Below are positions 1-7,624 of a stretch of DNA of 64,000 nucleotides, piece by piece. Within the stretch, counting starts at the first letter, position 1, and each line of letters begins with the position of its first letter. The stretch is from Helicobacter ailurogastricus (GTDB lineage: Bacteria > Campylobacterota > Campylobacteria > Campylobacterales > Helicobacteraceae): the NCBI RefSeq assembly GCF_001282945.1, contig NZ_CDMG01000009.1, positions 411,504-475,503 of the forward strand. Direction: 5' to 3'. The notes beneath the pieces are model-generated. The model saw only the letters and a list, made by a program, of their open reading frames with translations, did not search any database and was not told the DNA's origin. The translations under genes were made by a program, and so were the position numbers.

Positions 1-1296
1 GTTAAAGAGCTCTCTTAATTGCAAGAGATCGGGGTTATTAGGCATAGCGGTGATCCTTTGCGTGAAGTCACCTTCCTTAATGTGGCGCACCACCTCTAGC
101 ATGTTCTCAATGGTGGCGCTGTCCGTTTTGGTGTTTTCGTGGATTTTTAAGATACTCTCATTGATGGATTGTTGCATATACCCGATCTCATCGAGCATTT
201 TTGGCTCGACAATGTGTATATCCTGGCTATTCTTAGGATCGTTAAGTAATCTAAAGAAACCACTTAGGGTGTTGGAAACCACTCCAATGCGGTCACCCAC
301 CAAATAGCGTACGAGGATATAAACAGTGGCTACCAACACAATCACCACAACCAACCCCATGATAAAAATCAACTTTTGCAAATAGCGAGCTGCTGCAAAA
401 ACCTGGTCTTTGCTCACAAACCGTGCGATCGCCCAATTGAATTTAAAATCATCAGGACCAATTTTGCTAAAAATATCAAAGGATCTAACGATTAAAAAGC
501 TACTTTTCTTGGTACTAATGGCGTGGTAGTCCATAGCACCGGAGCGGTTTTCATGCACAACTTCCATGAGATGCTTTGCTGTGGGATCGGTATTTACATC
601 GCTGAGTAATTTACCTTGGATGTCTTTAGGGTGTGTGAGCAACAAATACCCGTTTTGTTGCATCACAAAGGTGTCGTTTTTGGCACGCATGACCACATCC
701 GCAAAGCTATCAATATCCACAAAAGCGATCATCACTCCCACTAACTTAGTTGCACCACGCTCATCTCTGTTAAGGGGCACCGCTAATTCAAAACCAAAAG
801 CCCTTTGCCCACCAATCTCTTTAAAATAGGGCTTCGTTTTGAGAATCCTTCCATTTTGTAAAACTTGACGGGTGATCTTGGGGTTGTAAAAATCTTTTTT
901 AATGAAAGTTTCTAGGGTATTTCCCACTTTGCTCACAATGTAAGAGCCATTGGGATCGCCCACGGCGGATACACTGATCAGTCTAACGTTTGGAGTACTA
1001 TTTAAAAATTTTCCAATCAGTTGTTGCTTTCTACTTTCATTATGGATAAAATCAATGGAGGCGAGATTTTCTCCTAGGACGCTCATAGATGCAAACATGC
1101 GATCCATCACCCTTTGTAGGCGAGCGGCATTTTGATTAATATTTTCTTGCATGGTTTCAATGGTGGTGTTGCGCATAACACTTCTTACCTGTTTGCTAAT
1201 CATCACCCCTAGGACCGTAATGCCTAGCATCACCACCACGCACACGCCAATAATGAGCTTGGCCGCTATCCCTAGTTTAGCAAACATAAAATCCAT
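1..1296 (-). CDS. Methyl-accepting chemotaxis receptor, 3' end outside window
   Basis: Membrane chemoreceptor that passes a periplasmic signal to the CheW-CheA complex. The reading frame from the ATG at 1296 encodes a short cytoplasmic start, a membrane helix at about residues 9-32, a long periplasmic Cache-like sensor with a G-D-P-N-G-S-Y stretch and conserved Y/F residues, a second membrane helix (IFIMGLVVVIVLVATVYILV) and a HAMP-like linker. The methylated signalling hairpin lies beyond the window edge. It starts 15 bases after cheW ends, so it is probably the last gene of the che operon. The ligand cannot be told from sequence. It resembles the TlpA/TlpC receptors of H. pylori in layout. 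Confidence 0.85.
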   Translation of the reverse strand, partial: MDFMFAKLGIAAKLIIGVCVVVMLGITVLGVMISKQVRSVMRNTTIETMQENINQNAARLQRVMDRMFASMSVLGENLASIDFIHNESRKQQLIGKFLNSTPNVRLISVSAVGDPNGSYIVSKVGNTLETFIKKDFYNPKITRQVLQNGRILKTKPYFKEIGGQRAFGFELAVPLNRDERGATKLVGVMIAFVDIDSFADVVMRAKNDTFVMQQNGYLLLTHPKDIQGKLLSDVNTDPTAKHLMEVVHENRSGAMDYHAISTKKSSFLIVRSFDIFSKIGPDDFKFNWAIARFVSKDQVFAAARYLQKLIFIMGLVVVIVLVATVYILVRYLVGDRIGVVSNTLSGFFRLLNDPKNSQDIHIVEPKMLDEIGYMQQSINESILKIHENTKTDSATIENMLEVVRHIKEGDFTQRITAMPNNPDLLQLRELFN

Positions 1297-1311
1297 CTTC
1301 TGCACGATGCA

Positions 1312-1812
1312 TTAAAAGTCTTTTTTCAAAATCTCTTCCACTTTAAGAATTGAAACCAATTTATCCTCTCTTTTGCCAATGCCATAGATCAATTGGTTAT
1401 TTTCTAAAAGGGTTTCGGGCACGGGGTCGATGTCGGATTGTTTAATGCGGATGGCTTCTGTGAGGCGGTCAATGAAAAAGCCAGCAATTTGATCCTTGTG
1501 GCGCACCACCAAGTAGCGCATGTCCTTATTGAGCTTTTCGGCCGACAAACCAAACTTCAAGCGCAGGCTAATTAAAGGGAAAACATTGCCCCTAAGGTTA
1601 AACACCCCTAAAACATAATTGGGCGTTTCTGGCACCCTTGTGTAGCCTATGGGTTTGACAATCTCTAAAATATTCAAAATGGGGATGGCGTATTCCTCAC
1701 TGCCAATGATGAAACCGATGAATTGTAAAATCTCCTCGGTGTCCTCTTGTTTTTCCACTTCGCCTTTTTTTTGCTTTTCAAACAACTCTTTTAATGCGAT
1801 GGCATCTTGCAT
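1312..1812 (-). CDS. cheW: CheW chemotaxis coupling protein
   Basis: Cytoplasmic adaptor that bridges receptors and CheA in the chemosensory array. The 166-residue product has a charged N-terminal tail of about 30 residues and then one CheW/SH3-like domain, with the family signatures 'LNILEIVKPIGYTRVPETP' and 'YVLGVFNLRGNVFPLISL'. It follows cheA by 8 bases and precedes a receptor gene, matching the H. pylori HP0391-HP0392 order. Translation is probably coupled within the operon. Confidence 0.95.
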   Translation of the reverse strand: MQDAIALKELFEKQKKGEVEKQEDTEEILQFIGFIIGSEEYAIPILNILEIVKPIGYTRVPETPNYVLGVFNLRGNVFPLISLRLKFGLSAEKLNKDMRYLVVRHKDQIAGFFIDRLTEAIRIKQSDIDPVPETLLENNQLIYGIGKREDKLVSILKVEEILKKDF

Positions 1813-1820
1813 ACACGCTC

Positions 1821-4199
1821 CTATACATCTAGTTTAATGCTGCGTTTGACAACATTAGCTAAATACTCAGGGCTATAAGGCTTGGTGATGTACTCTGTCA
1901 TCCCGCTTTCCACCCCTCTAATGCGATCGGTCTTGGTCACCCTTGAAGTTACGGCAATCAAAGGCAGATTTTTAAACTTATTGTACTTACGCACTTCAGA
2001 AGCGAAGGCGTAACCATCCATTTTAGGCATTTCAATATCCACCAACACCGCATCCGGCGTTTTATCAGCGTTTTTCACCATCTCCAGCCCCTCTATGCCA
2101 TTTGTTGCCTCTAGTACGGTAACGCCTAGCGGTTTTAAGGACTTGCGCATCATTGCCCGATCTGTGCTGCTGTCGTCAATGGCTAAGACAATGTAATCGC
2201 TGGGGTTGTTTTTGGCATTGGAGCTTTGCGCCTCGTCTAAAAGGCTATTGACATTGACTTTGACATTTTTAGCCATTTCCATCATCGTACCCACATCCAC
2301 GATGAGTGTGATCTTGCCATCGCCACGCACCGTGGCCCCGGCAATCCCCTTCGTGCTTTTTAAGTAGTAGCCTAAGGATTTGATCACCACTTCCTCTTGC
2401 CCGATCAAGTAATCCACAATCACCCCGATTTTTTGATCGGCTAGGCCGATGATGACGACATACACCTCTCTAGAGCTCTCTAAAATCGCATCGACTTTAA
2501 AAATATCTGCTAGGCGCACGAGCGAAAGCACCTCATCGCGCAGACGCAGCACACTCTTGCCATCCACGCTGTAAATCTCATCTTGGCTAACACGCACGGT
2601 TTCTAGCACAGAAGAGAGCGGGATTGCGTAGTACTCCTCTTGCACGCCCACGAGCAAGGCTTGGATGATGGCCAAAGTGAGGGGGATTTTGAGTTTTTGC
2701 GTGGTTCTCACACCCACCTCTGACTCGAGCTCAATGATTCCATTGAGTTTTTCAATGTTGGTCTTCACCACATCCATGCCCACGCCCCGCCCGGAAACAT
2801 TGCTTAAAGTTTTAGCGGTGGAGAAGCCGGGTTTAAAGATGATGTTTAAGGCCTCTTTGTCCGTCATCGTGGCCGCTTCTCTTTCAGTGATCACGCCCTT
2901 TTCAATGGCTTTTGCTTTGAGTTTTTCTGGGTCTAAGCCCGCCCCATCATCGGTGATCTTGATCACGATATGGTTGCCCTCATTGTAAGCACTAAGCTCT
3001 ACCCGCCCCGTCTCTGGCTTGCCTAACATTTTGCGCTCTTCTGGTTTTTCAATCCCGTGGTCGCAAGAGTTGCGGATGATGTGAATCAAGGGGTCGCCGA
3101 TCTCCTCCACAATGGATTTATCCAGCTCTGTTTCCTCCCCATCGATGATCAAGTCAATGCTTTTACCCAGCTCGCGACTCAAATCGCGCACCATGCGGGG
3201 GAATTTATTAAACACCTTGCCAATGGGTTGCATCCTTGTTTTCATCACCGCCAGCTGTAAGTCTGTCGTTACGGCCGAAATTGAGGACACCACTTGGTTC
3301 AACTCTTCTAAGAATTTCTCCCCATCGTAGCGCTCCTCCACATCGCTATAAATGCGAATCAGGCGGTTTTTACCCAGCACCAACTCCCCAATGAGATTCA
3401 TTAAGTGATCCAGCCGCCCCACATCCACGCGCACGGTTTGCTCCACTCCAATAGCGACCGACTTTTCTCCGTCTTTCTTGGGAGCGGGCCCCGCTTTAGC
3501 AGCGGGTTGAGGGGGCGCACTTGGGACTGGGCTAGGTGTGGGCGGCTTGGGAGCGCTTTGTGTGGCCTTACCTTCAGTGGTTTTCTTTTTCTCTGCGCGG
3601 CGGGCTTTGTCTGCCTCTTGGCGCAATTTTAACAACCGCTCGATCTCTTGCTCCACCTCTTGCGGGCTCATATTCGAGTAATCCGGCTCGCCCTTTGACT
3701 CGGCCTCTTCTTTTTTAGCCTCTGCTGTCGTTTCGGCCTCTGTTTTGGGCTCTTCTGTTTTTGCGGGCTCTGCGGATTCGCCCTCTTGGGTTGGGGCTTG
3801 TGTGCCATCGCCTTGCACAATGGCCTGCAACTCCCTAGTGATCCCCTCAATGTCCAAGCCAGCATTCGCATCCGTGCCCGTGTCGCGGATATTGACCAAT
3901 AGGGTCTTCATCATATCCACCGAACGCAAGACCACATCCATCACGTCCGGGGTGATCTTTAGCTCGTTTTTGCGCGCCCGATTCAACACATCTTCCATGT
4001 TGTGGGTCAAATGGGTTAGGGTGTCTAGGTTGAGAAAAGAGCTCGAGCCCTTGATTGTGTGGGCGACCCTAAAAATGCGGTTTAATAAGTCTAAATCCTC
4101 CGGGTTGTGCTCCAACTCCACCAAATCTTGGTCGAGCTGTTCATTCATCTCGAAGGCTTCGACTAAAAAGTCCTCCATGATCTCCTTCATATCATCCAT
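1821..4199 (-). CDS. cheA: CheA histidine kinase with C-terminal receiver (CheAY)
   Basis: Central kinase of chemotaxis; it phosphorylates itself and then CheY-type receivers. Domains in order: Hpt (about 1-110) with phospho-acceptor His47 in 'RVAHTIKGSSSFL', a Glu/Pro/Ala-rich linker (about 130-250), dimerisation helices, HATPase with 'RNSCDHGIE' and 'DDGAGLDPEKL', a CheW-like domain and a C-terminal REC domain with 'VDIEMPKMDGYAFA'. At 792 residues it matches the CheAY form known from Helicobacter. In H. pylori the attached receiver is thought to act as a phosphate sink (family knowledge). A TATAAT box about 30 bases upstream and an AGGAAGAGG ribosome site support the start. Confidence 0.97.
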   Translation of the reverse strand: MDDMKEIMEDFLVEAFEMNEQLDQDLVELEHNPEDLDLLNRIFRVAHTIKGSSSFLNLDTLTHLTHNMEDVLNRARKNELKITPDVMDVVLRSVDMMKTLLVNIRDTGTDANAGLDIEGITRELQAIVQGDGTQAPTQEGESAEPAKTEEPKTEAETTAEAKKEEAESKGEPDYSNMSPQEVEQEIERLLKLRQEADKARRAEKKKTTEGKATQSAPKPPTPSPVPSAPPQPAAKAGPAPKKDGEKSVAIGVEQTVRVDVGRLDHLMNLIGELVLGKNRLIRIYSDVEERYDGEKFLEELNQVVSSISAVTTDLQLAVMKTRMQPIGKVFNKFPRMVRDLSRELGKSIDLIIDGEETELDKSIVEEIGDPLIHIIRNSCDHGIEKPEERKMLGKPETGRVELSAYNEGNHIVIKITDDGAGLDPEKLKAKAIEKGVITEREAATMTDKEALNIIFKPGFSTAKTLSNVSGRGVGMDVVKTNIEKLNGIIELESEVGVRTTQKLKIPLTLAIIQALLVGVQEEYYAIPLSSVLETVRVSQDEIYSVDGKSVLRLRDEVLSLVRLADIFKVDAILESSREVYVVIIGLADQKIGVIVDYLIGQEEVVIKSLGYYLKSTKGIAGATVRGDGKITLIVDVGTMMEMAKNVKVNVNSLLDEAQSSNAKNNPSDYIVLAIDDSSTDRAMMRKSLKPLGVTVLEATNGIEGLEMVKNADKTPDAVLVDIEMPKMDGYAFASEVRKYNKFKNLPLIAVTSRVTKTDRIRGVESGMTEYITKPYSPEYLANVVKRSIKLDV

Positions 4200-4229
4200 A
4201 CAAACACCTCTTCCTTTTAAATCTGTCGT

Positions 4230-4235
4230 ATTATA
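4230..4235 (-). promoter_or_regulatory. -10 box upstream of cheA
   Basis: A perfect TATAAT on the minus strand lies just after the cheV stop codon. It would start RNA near 4223, about 24 bases before the cheA start. Helicobacter housekeeping promoters depend mainly on the -10 box, so no -35 was required. It would let cheA-cheW-receptor be transcribed apart from cheV. Confidence 0.6.
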
Positions 4236-4242
4236 CTTAAAA

Positions 4243-5199
4243 TTAGCCTAAAATCTTAGCGATCTCGTCCATAAAACGCTCTTCATCAAACTTCACCAAA
4301 TACCCCTTGGCCCCCAAATTTAACGCTCTTTGCGCGCTGTAATCATCGCAAATCGAAGAGTTAAAAAGTACAGGGATTTGGCAAAACCTTGGGTCTTCTT
4401 GGATTTTAGAAAAAAAATGATAGCCATCCATCTTAGGCATCTCTACATCCGACACGATGAGTCTTAATTTTTGATCCAACTTGTTTTGGTATTGCTGGTA
4501 AAGCTTTTCTAATTTAGCCAAGCCATCCTTGCCATCCACCGCCTCCACCACCTCAAAACCCATTTTTAACAAGGTGCGCTTAATGATGGTGCGCGCGGCT
4601 TTACTGTCATCCACAAACATAGCAATCCCCTCAAACTGCCTAATCTCTTGTTTTTCTGCGTGGAATCTAGGGGCTTTGGGCTCATGTATTTGCAGGTCGT
4701 CTAAAATGCTCTCCAAGTCCAAGATCAACAAGGTTCGATCCCCCTCGATCTTGGTGATCCCTGTGATCTTGTCCCTACTCATCGTGTTGTGGTTGCTAAA
4801 GGCAGCGGTCTCGACTTTGCTCCAGTCAATGCGCCGAATGCGCTTGGCCTCATGCACTAAAAAGCCCATTTTAACGTTGCTAAACTCGGTGATGACCACG
4901 ACCCTTTCTACAATGCGCTGTTCATCCTCAGGGATCCCCAGCCATTTAGATAGATCGATGAGGGGGATGATGGTTGAGCGCAGATCAAAAACGCCCAAAA
5001 TGTAGTCCAAATTAGTGGGGCACTCAAAGATTTCAGGCATCATGATGATCTCTTGCACCTTAGACACATTGATCCCATAAATGCCCTCAAAGGGTTGATC
5101 ACCCTGCAAGCCAAAGATTCTAAAATCCACCAACTCAATCTCACCCAAATTTAAGGCGGTGTTTAAATTTTGTTCCGTCAAGCGCCATCCCCATTTCAC
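4243..5199 (-). CDS. cheV: CheV: CheW-receiver coupling protein
   Basis: Coupling protein with an N-terminal CheW-like domain (about 15-160; 'YGINVSKVQEIIMMPE' and 'YILGVFDLRSTIIPLIDL') and a C-terminal REC domain (about 190-318; 'VDDSKAAR', phospho-Asp in 'SDVEMPKMDGYHF', Lys in 'GYLVKFDEE'). It lies immediately upstream of cheA as does H. pylori HP0393 (CheV3). The first codon at 5199 is GTG; a TTG at 5181 with a GGGGA motif at good spacing is an equally good start and gives 312 residues. Confidence 0.93.
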   Translation of the reverse strand: MKWGWRLTEQNLNTALNLGEIELVDFRIFGLQGDQPFEGIYGINVSKVQEIIMMPEIFECPTNLDYILGVFDLRSTIIPLIDLSKWLGIPEDEQRIVERVVVITEFSNVKMGFLVHEAKRIRRIDWSKVETAAFSNHNTMSRDKITGITKIEGDRTLLILDLESILDDLQIHEPKAPRFHAEKQEIRQFEGIAMFVDDSKAARTIIKRTLLKMGFEVVEAVDGKDGLAKLEKLYQQYQNKLDQKLRLIVSDVEMPKMDGYHFFSKIQEDPRFCQIPVLFNSSICDDYSAQRALNLGAKGYLVKFDEERFMDEIAKILG

Positions 5200-5241
5200 A
5201 AAATTTAAAAGGGCTTTAATTCTAGCTTATTTTCTCTTAGT

Positions 5242-6030
5242 TTAGCGCAGGGCTGGGTGGATAATCCAGTCCAAACCCCCCAATTCTGTAATCTCTTTCG
5301 TGCAGTAAAAGGAGGGCAGACCCACATACAACGGGCTTTCTTGGGGTTTGTGGATGCGCCCAATGTGAAAGTGCCCCTCGATGACACCGCTTAAAGGTGG
5401 TGTGCCGTTTTTACACAAAGTGTATTGTTCTAGCCGCGCCGTGGCAAAGCGTGTAAAATCTAAATCGCTTTGGGGGAAGTTTTTAATTTTTTTGGCATAA
5501 ATGGGCGTGCTAACGAGCGCGTAAAGGGGACGAAAACGGGCTAAAAAACCTAAAGATCGCAGGCTCAAGCCATTTAAGAGCAAGCGGATATACAAACCAT
5601 ACCCAAAGCCTAAAAACAAATCCCCATGCGCGAGGCAATAGATTTTATTTTTGTGCGTAAAGGCCACGGGTTGCGTGCCCCTAGGGTAGATTGTGGCGTT
5701 TTTCAGCTGGGGCAAAGAGCGCAAGCCAAAGTCGTGGTTGCCCTCAAAGTAAAAAACGGGGATTTGTCGGCTCAAAGACTCTATTTGCTCTAAAACACAT
5801 GGGGCGTGGCTTTGCACCACGCTGCCCACTAAAATTTGGAAAATATCGCCCATCAAAAAAAGCTGGCTAGGCGGACGGGCTCTAATCTTTTCCAAAAAAT
5901 GAGGCAAATCTGCCATGCCCTCTTGGTGGTGGGCATCGGCGATAAAAAGCGCGCCCTCTAAAATTTGGGGCAAGACGAAAGCAGAGCGCGGGCGATCTTT
6001 AAACAATGGCAACTTTTTAGTAAAAGGCAT
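5242..6030 (-). CDS. Metallophosphoesterase, LpxH-like UDP-2,3-diacylglucosamine hydrolase
   Basis: Calcineurin-like phosphoesterase, probably acting in lipid A synthesis at the membrane surface by cleaving UDP-2,3-diacylglucosamine. Metal-binding motifs appear in order: 'ADAHH' (about residue 32), 'LMGDIFQ', 'FEGNHDFGLR', 'CLAHGD' and 'EGHFHIGRIH'. The 262-residue length is near that of LpxH/LpxI-type enzymes. The position next to cheV matches H. pylori HP0394, which is annotated the same way. No LpxH-specific residue was checked, so substrate assignment is inference. Confidence 0.75.
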   Translation of the reverse strand: MPFTKKLPLFKDRPRSAFVLPQILEGALFIADAHHQEGMADLPHFLEKIRARPPSQLFLMGDIFQILVGSVVQSHAPCVLEQIESLSRQIPVFYFEGNHDFGLRSLPQLKNATIYPRGTQPVAFTHKNKIYCLAHGDLFLGFGYGLYIRLLLNGLSLRSLGFLARFRPLYALVSTPIYAKKIKNFPQSDLDFTRFATARLEQYTLCKNGTPPLSGVIEGHFHIGRIHKPQESPLYVGLPSFYCTKEITELGGLDWIIHPALR

Positions 6031-6094
6031 TTTTAAACAAAGGCGATCCTCTATGTCTTAAAGGCGGTGGCAACACCAGCCCTAAAACGATTGA

Positions 6095-6142
6095 GGGAGG
6101 CGGTTGCCGGCTGAAGGCGGTTGATAATATCAACCGCCTCCC
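6095..6142. repeat. Nested inverted repeats overlapping the thiS stop codon
   Basis: Bases 6095-6106 are perfectly complementary to 6131-6142 (12 bp), and bases 6116-6126 are perfectly complementary to 6128-6138 (11 bp around one base). Both pairings use the same 3' arm, so they exclude each other. The shared arm encodes the Gly-Gly end and stop of thiS. No T-run follows on either strand. Confidence 0.75.
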
Positions 6143-6330
6143 ATAAACTGCAAACACTCTAGGCGGTCGTTTTCTTTTAAGGGCGTTGTGCTCCACTTCT
6201 CTTTTTTCACCACCGACTCGTTTAAAGCCACCGCACACACCTGCGCCTCAATGCCCAACTCTTTAACGGCGGTGCCGATGTCTAGGGGCTTGTCAAATTC
6301 CCTTGCCTGCCCATTGATGAAGACTTGCAT
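6130..6330 (-). CDS. thiS: ThiS-like sulfur carrier protein
   Basis: Small ubiquitin-fold carrier that is adenylated and then thiocarboxylated at its C terminus to give sulfur for the thiamine thiazole ring. The 66-residue protein begins with the beta strand 'MQVFINGQAREF', contains 'VAVALNESVVKKEKW'-like ThiS features and ends in Gly-Gly-Gly, the reactive tail. An AAGGAT ribosome site precedes the ATG. The partner E1 could be the ThiF-like protein at 10711. No thiG, thiH or thiE is in the window. A MoaD-like role is less likely on sequence. Confidence 0.85.
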   Translation of the reverse strand: MQVFINGQAREFDKPLDIGTAVKELGIEAQVCAVALNESVVKKEKWSTTPLKENDRLECLQFMGGG

Positions 6331-6388
6331 ATCAATCCTTTGGCTAAATAAGCCCCCATTATAACAAAAACTCCTAAAAACTCCATGC

Positions 6389-6394
6389 TATAAT
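6389..6394 (+). promoter_or_regulatory. Extended -10 promoter for the fucosyltransferase
   Basis: TATAAT preceded by TGC gives a strong extended -10 box. The start of transcription would be near 6401, about 17 bases before the GTG start codon at 6418. Confidence 0.65.
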
Positions 6395-6417
6395 TCTTAA
6401 AAACGCTAAGGTTTGTC

Positions 6418-7551
6418 GTGTTTGCTCCGCTCTTAAGAGTTTTTATTGAGTCTAGTCAGCTAAAAAATGCCCCGGTTAAAAAGCCGATCGCAATTGGGGT
6501 TGCCAATTGGTTTGCCGGCGACACTTTAGGGAATTTTAAGAGTTGGTTTTTCTACCACATTCTAGCCACACAACACGACATCACCCTCACCACGAGCCCT
6601 AAAGATCCTTGTGCTCTCGTTTTTGGCGCTTCTTTTAGAGAAGAGGGGTATCATTTTTTTAGAAGTATCTTGGACTTCCCCCAAAAGCGCATAGGGCACA
6701 CGGGCGAAAACGAGCGCATCGATTTTAATGTTTATGACTTTGGCATGGGATTTGATGAGATTGAATTTAACGATCGCTATTTACGCGTGCCTTTGTATTA
6801 TCTCAACTTATGGCAGATGCATGCAAATCTTTTAAAACACACAAACACCCCTTTTCATTTAGAAACCACAAACCCCACTAAGGCAGACTTTCAAAAAGTC
6901 CATCCCCAAATAGATAGCCTCGCACGAGAACAAAGCGACCCACTCAAACGAGGATTTGCGAGTTTTGTGGCCTCTAATCCTAATGCACCTATCCGCAATG
7001 CTTTTTATCAAGAATTAAACACCTACAAACCGGTTGCGGGGGGGGGGGTGTTTAACACGATCGGGCACTTGGTGCAAAACAAACACGAGTTCATCAGCGG
7101 GTATAAATTTAATCTGTGCTTTGAAAACTCAATAGGCTTAGGTTACACCACAGAAAAAATCATAGACGCTTACTTTGCCCACACCATCCCCATTTACTGG
7201 GGCAATCCTGAAGTGGCTAAAGATTTCAACCCGAAGAGTTTTGTCAATGTCCATGATTTTAAAGACTTTAAAGAAGCCCTAGACTTTATCCGCTATTTAG
7301 ACACCCACGACAACGCCTATTTAGACATGCTGCATGCCCACCCATTAAACACTTATGAGGGCAAGCCTAGATTTTATCAAGATTTGAGCTTTTCTAAAAT
7401 CTTAAACTTTTTACAAAACGCCATAGAGTGTCCGCACCTTTATCACGAACACACAAGCTTTAACCACACGGGCACTTCCTTAAAACACGCCTTTTTAAGC
7501 AAACTTACACAAATTAAGGCCAAGTTCTCCCGCGCACAAGACACTAGGTGA
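6418..7551 (+). CDS. Alpha-1,3-fucosyltransferase (GT10), phase-variable tract
   Basis: Transfers fucose from GDP-fucose to N-acetyllactosamine of lipopolysaccharide O-chains, making Lewis-type antigens. The GT10 signature is clear: 'GENERIDFNVYDFGMGFDE' (near 105), 'FNDRYLRVPLYY', 'SDPLKRGFASFVASN' and 'YKFNLCFENS' followed by 'YTTEKIIDAYFAHTIPIYWG'. It resembles H. pylori FutA/FutB but ends without the C-terminal heptad repeats and basic amphipathic tail, so it may bind membrane differently. The start is GTG with AAGG upstream; the N terminus 'MFAPLLRVFIES' matches the family. An 11-G tract at 7038-7048 encodes Gly-Gly-Gly in the catalytic domain; the gene is in frame (ON) here. Confidence 0.93.
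   Translation: MFAPLLRVFIESSQLKNAPVKKPIAIGVANWFAGDTLGNFKSWFFYHILATQHDITLTTSPKDPCALVFGASFREEGYHFFRSILDFPQKRIGHTGENERIDFNVYDFGMGFDEIEFNDRYLRVPLYYLNLWQMHANLLKHTNTPFHLETTNPTKADFQKVHPQIDSLAREQSDPLKRGFASFVASNPNAPIRNAFYQELNTYKPVAGGGVFNTIGHLVQNKHEFISGYKFNLCFENSIGLGYTTEKIIDAYFAHTIPIYWGNPEVAKDFNPKSFVNVHDFKDFKEALDFIRYLDTHDNAYLDMLHAHPLNTYEGKPRFYQDLSFSKILNFLQNAIECPHLYHEHTSFNHTGTSLKHAFLSKLTQIKAKFSRAQDTR
7038..7048 (+). repeat. Poly-G tract (11) inside fucosyltransferase
   Basis: Eleven consecutive G residues follow a C in the middle of the GT10 gene. They encode the end of an Ala codon, three Gly codons and the start of a Val codon. Homopolymers of this length slip during replication in Helicobacter; loss or gain of one G would end the protein early. 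Confidence 0.9.
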
Positions 7552-7614
7552 GGGCAAACAGAGCCACAGACTAGATCTTAGGTGCAAGTCTTAAGTGGCT
7601 CATTCAAGTTGCCC
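7552..7614. terminator. Three-tier inverted repeat between convergent genes
   Basis: Three nested arms pair across one centre: GGGCAA (7552-7557) with TTGCCC (7609-7614), GAGCCAC (7561-7567) with GTGGCTC (7595-7601), and AGACT (7568-7572) with AGTCT (7587-7591). It sits between the converging ends of the fucosyltransferase and receptor genes, where a shared terminator is expected. There is no T-run, so termination is inferred from position only. Confidence 0.5.
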
Positions 7615-7624
7615 CATTCCTGTC

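Noticed and set aside
3405-4251. Several long plus-strand frames over cheA
   Set aside because: Antisense shadows; CheA domains on the minus strand explain the region fully.
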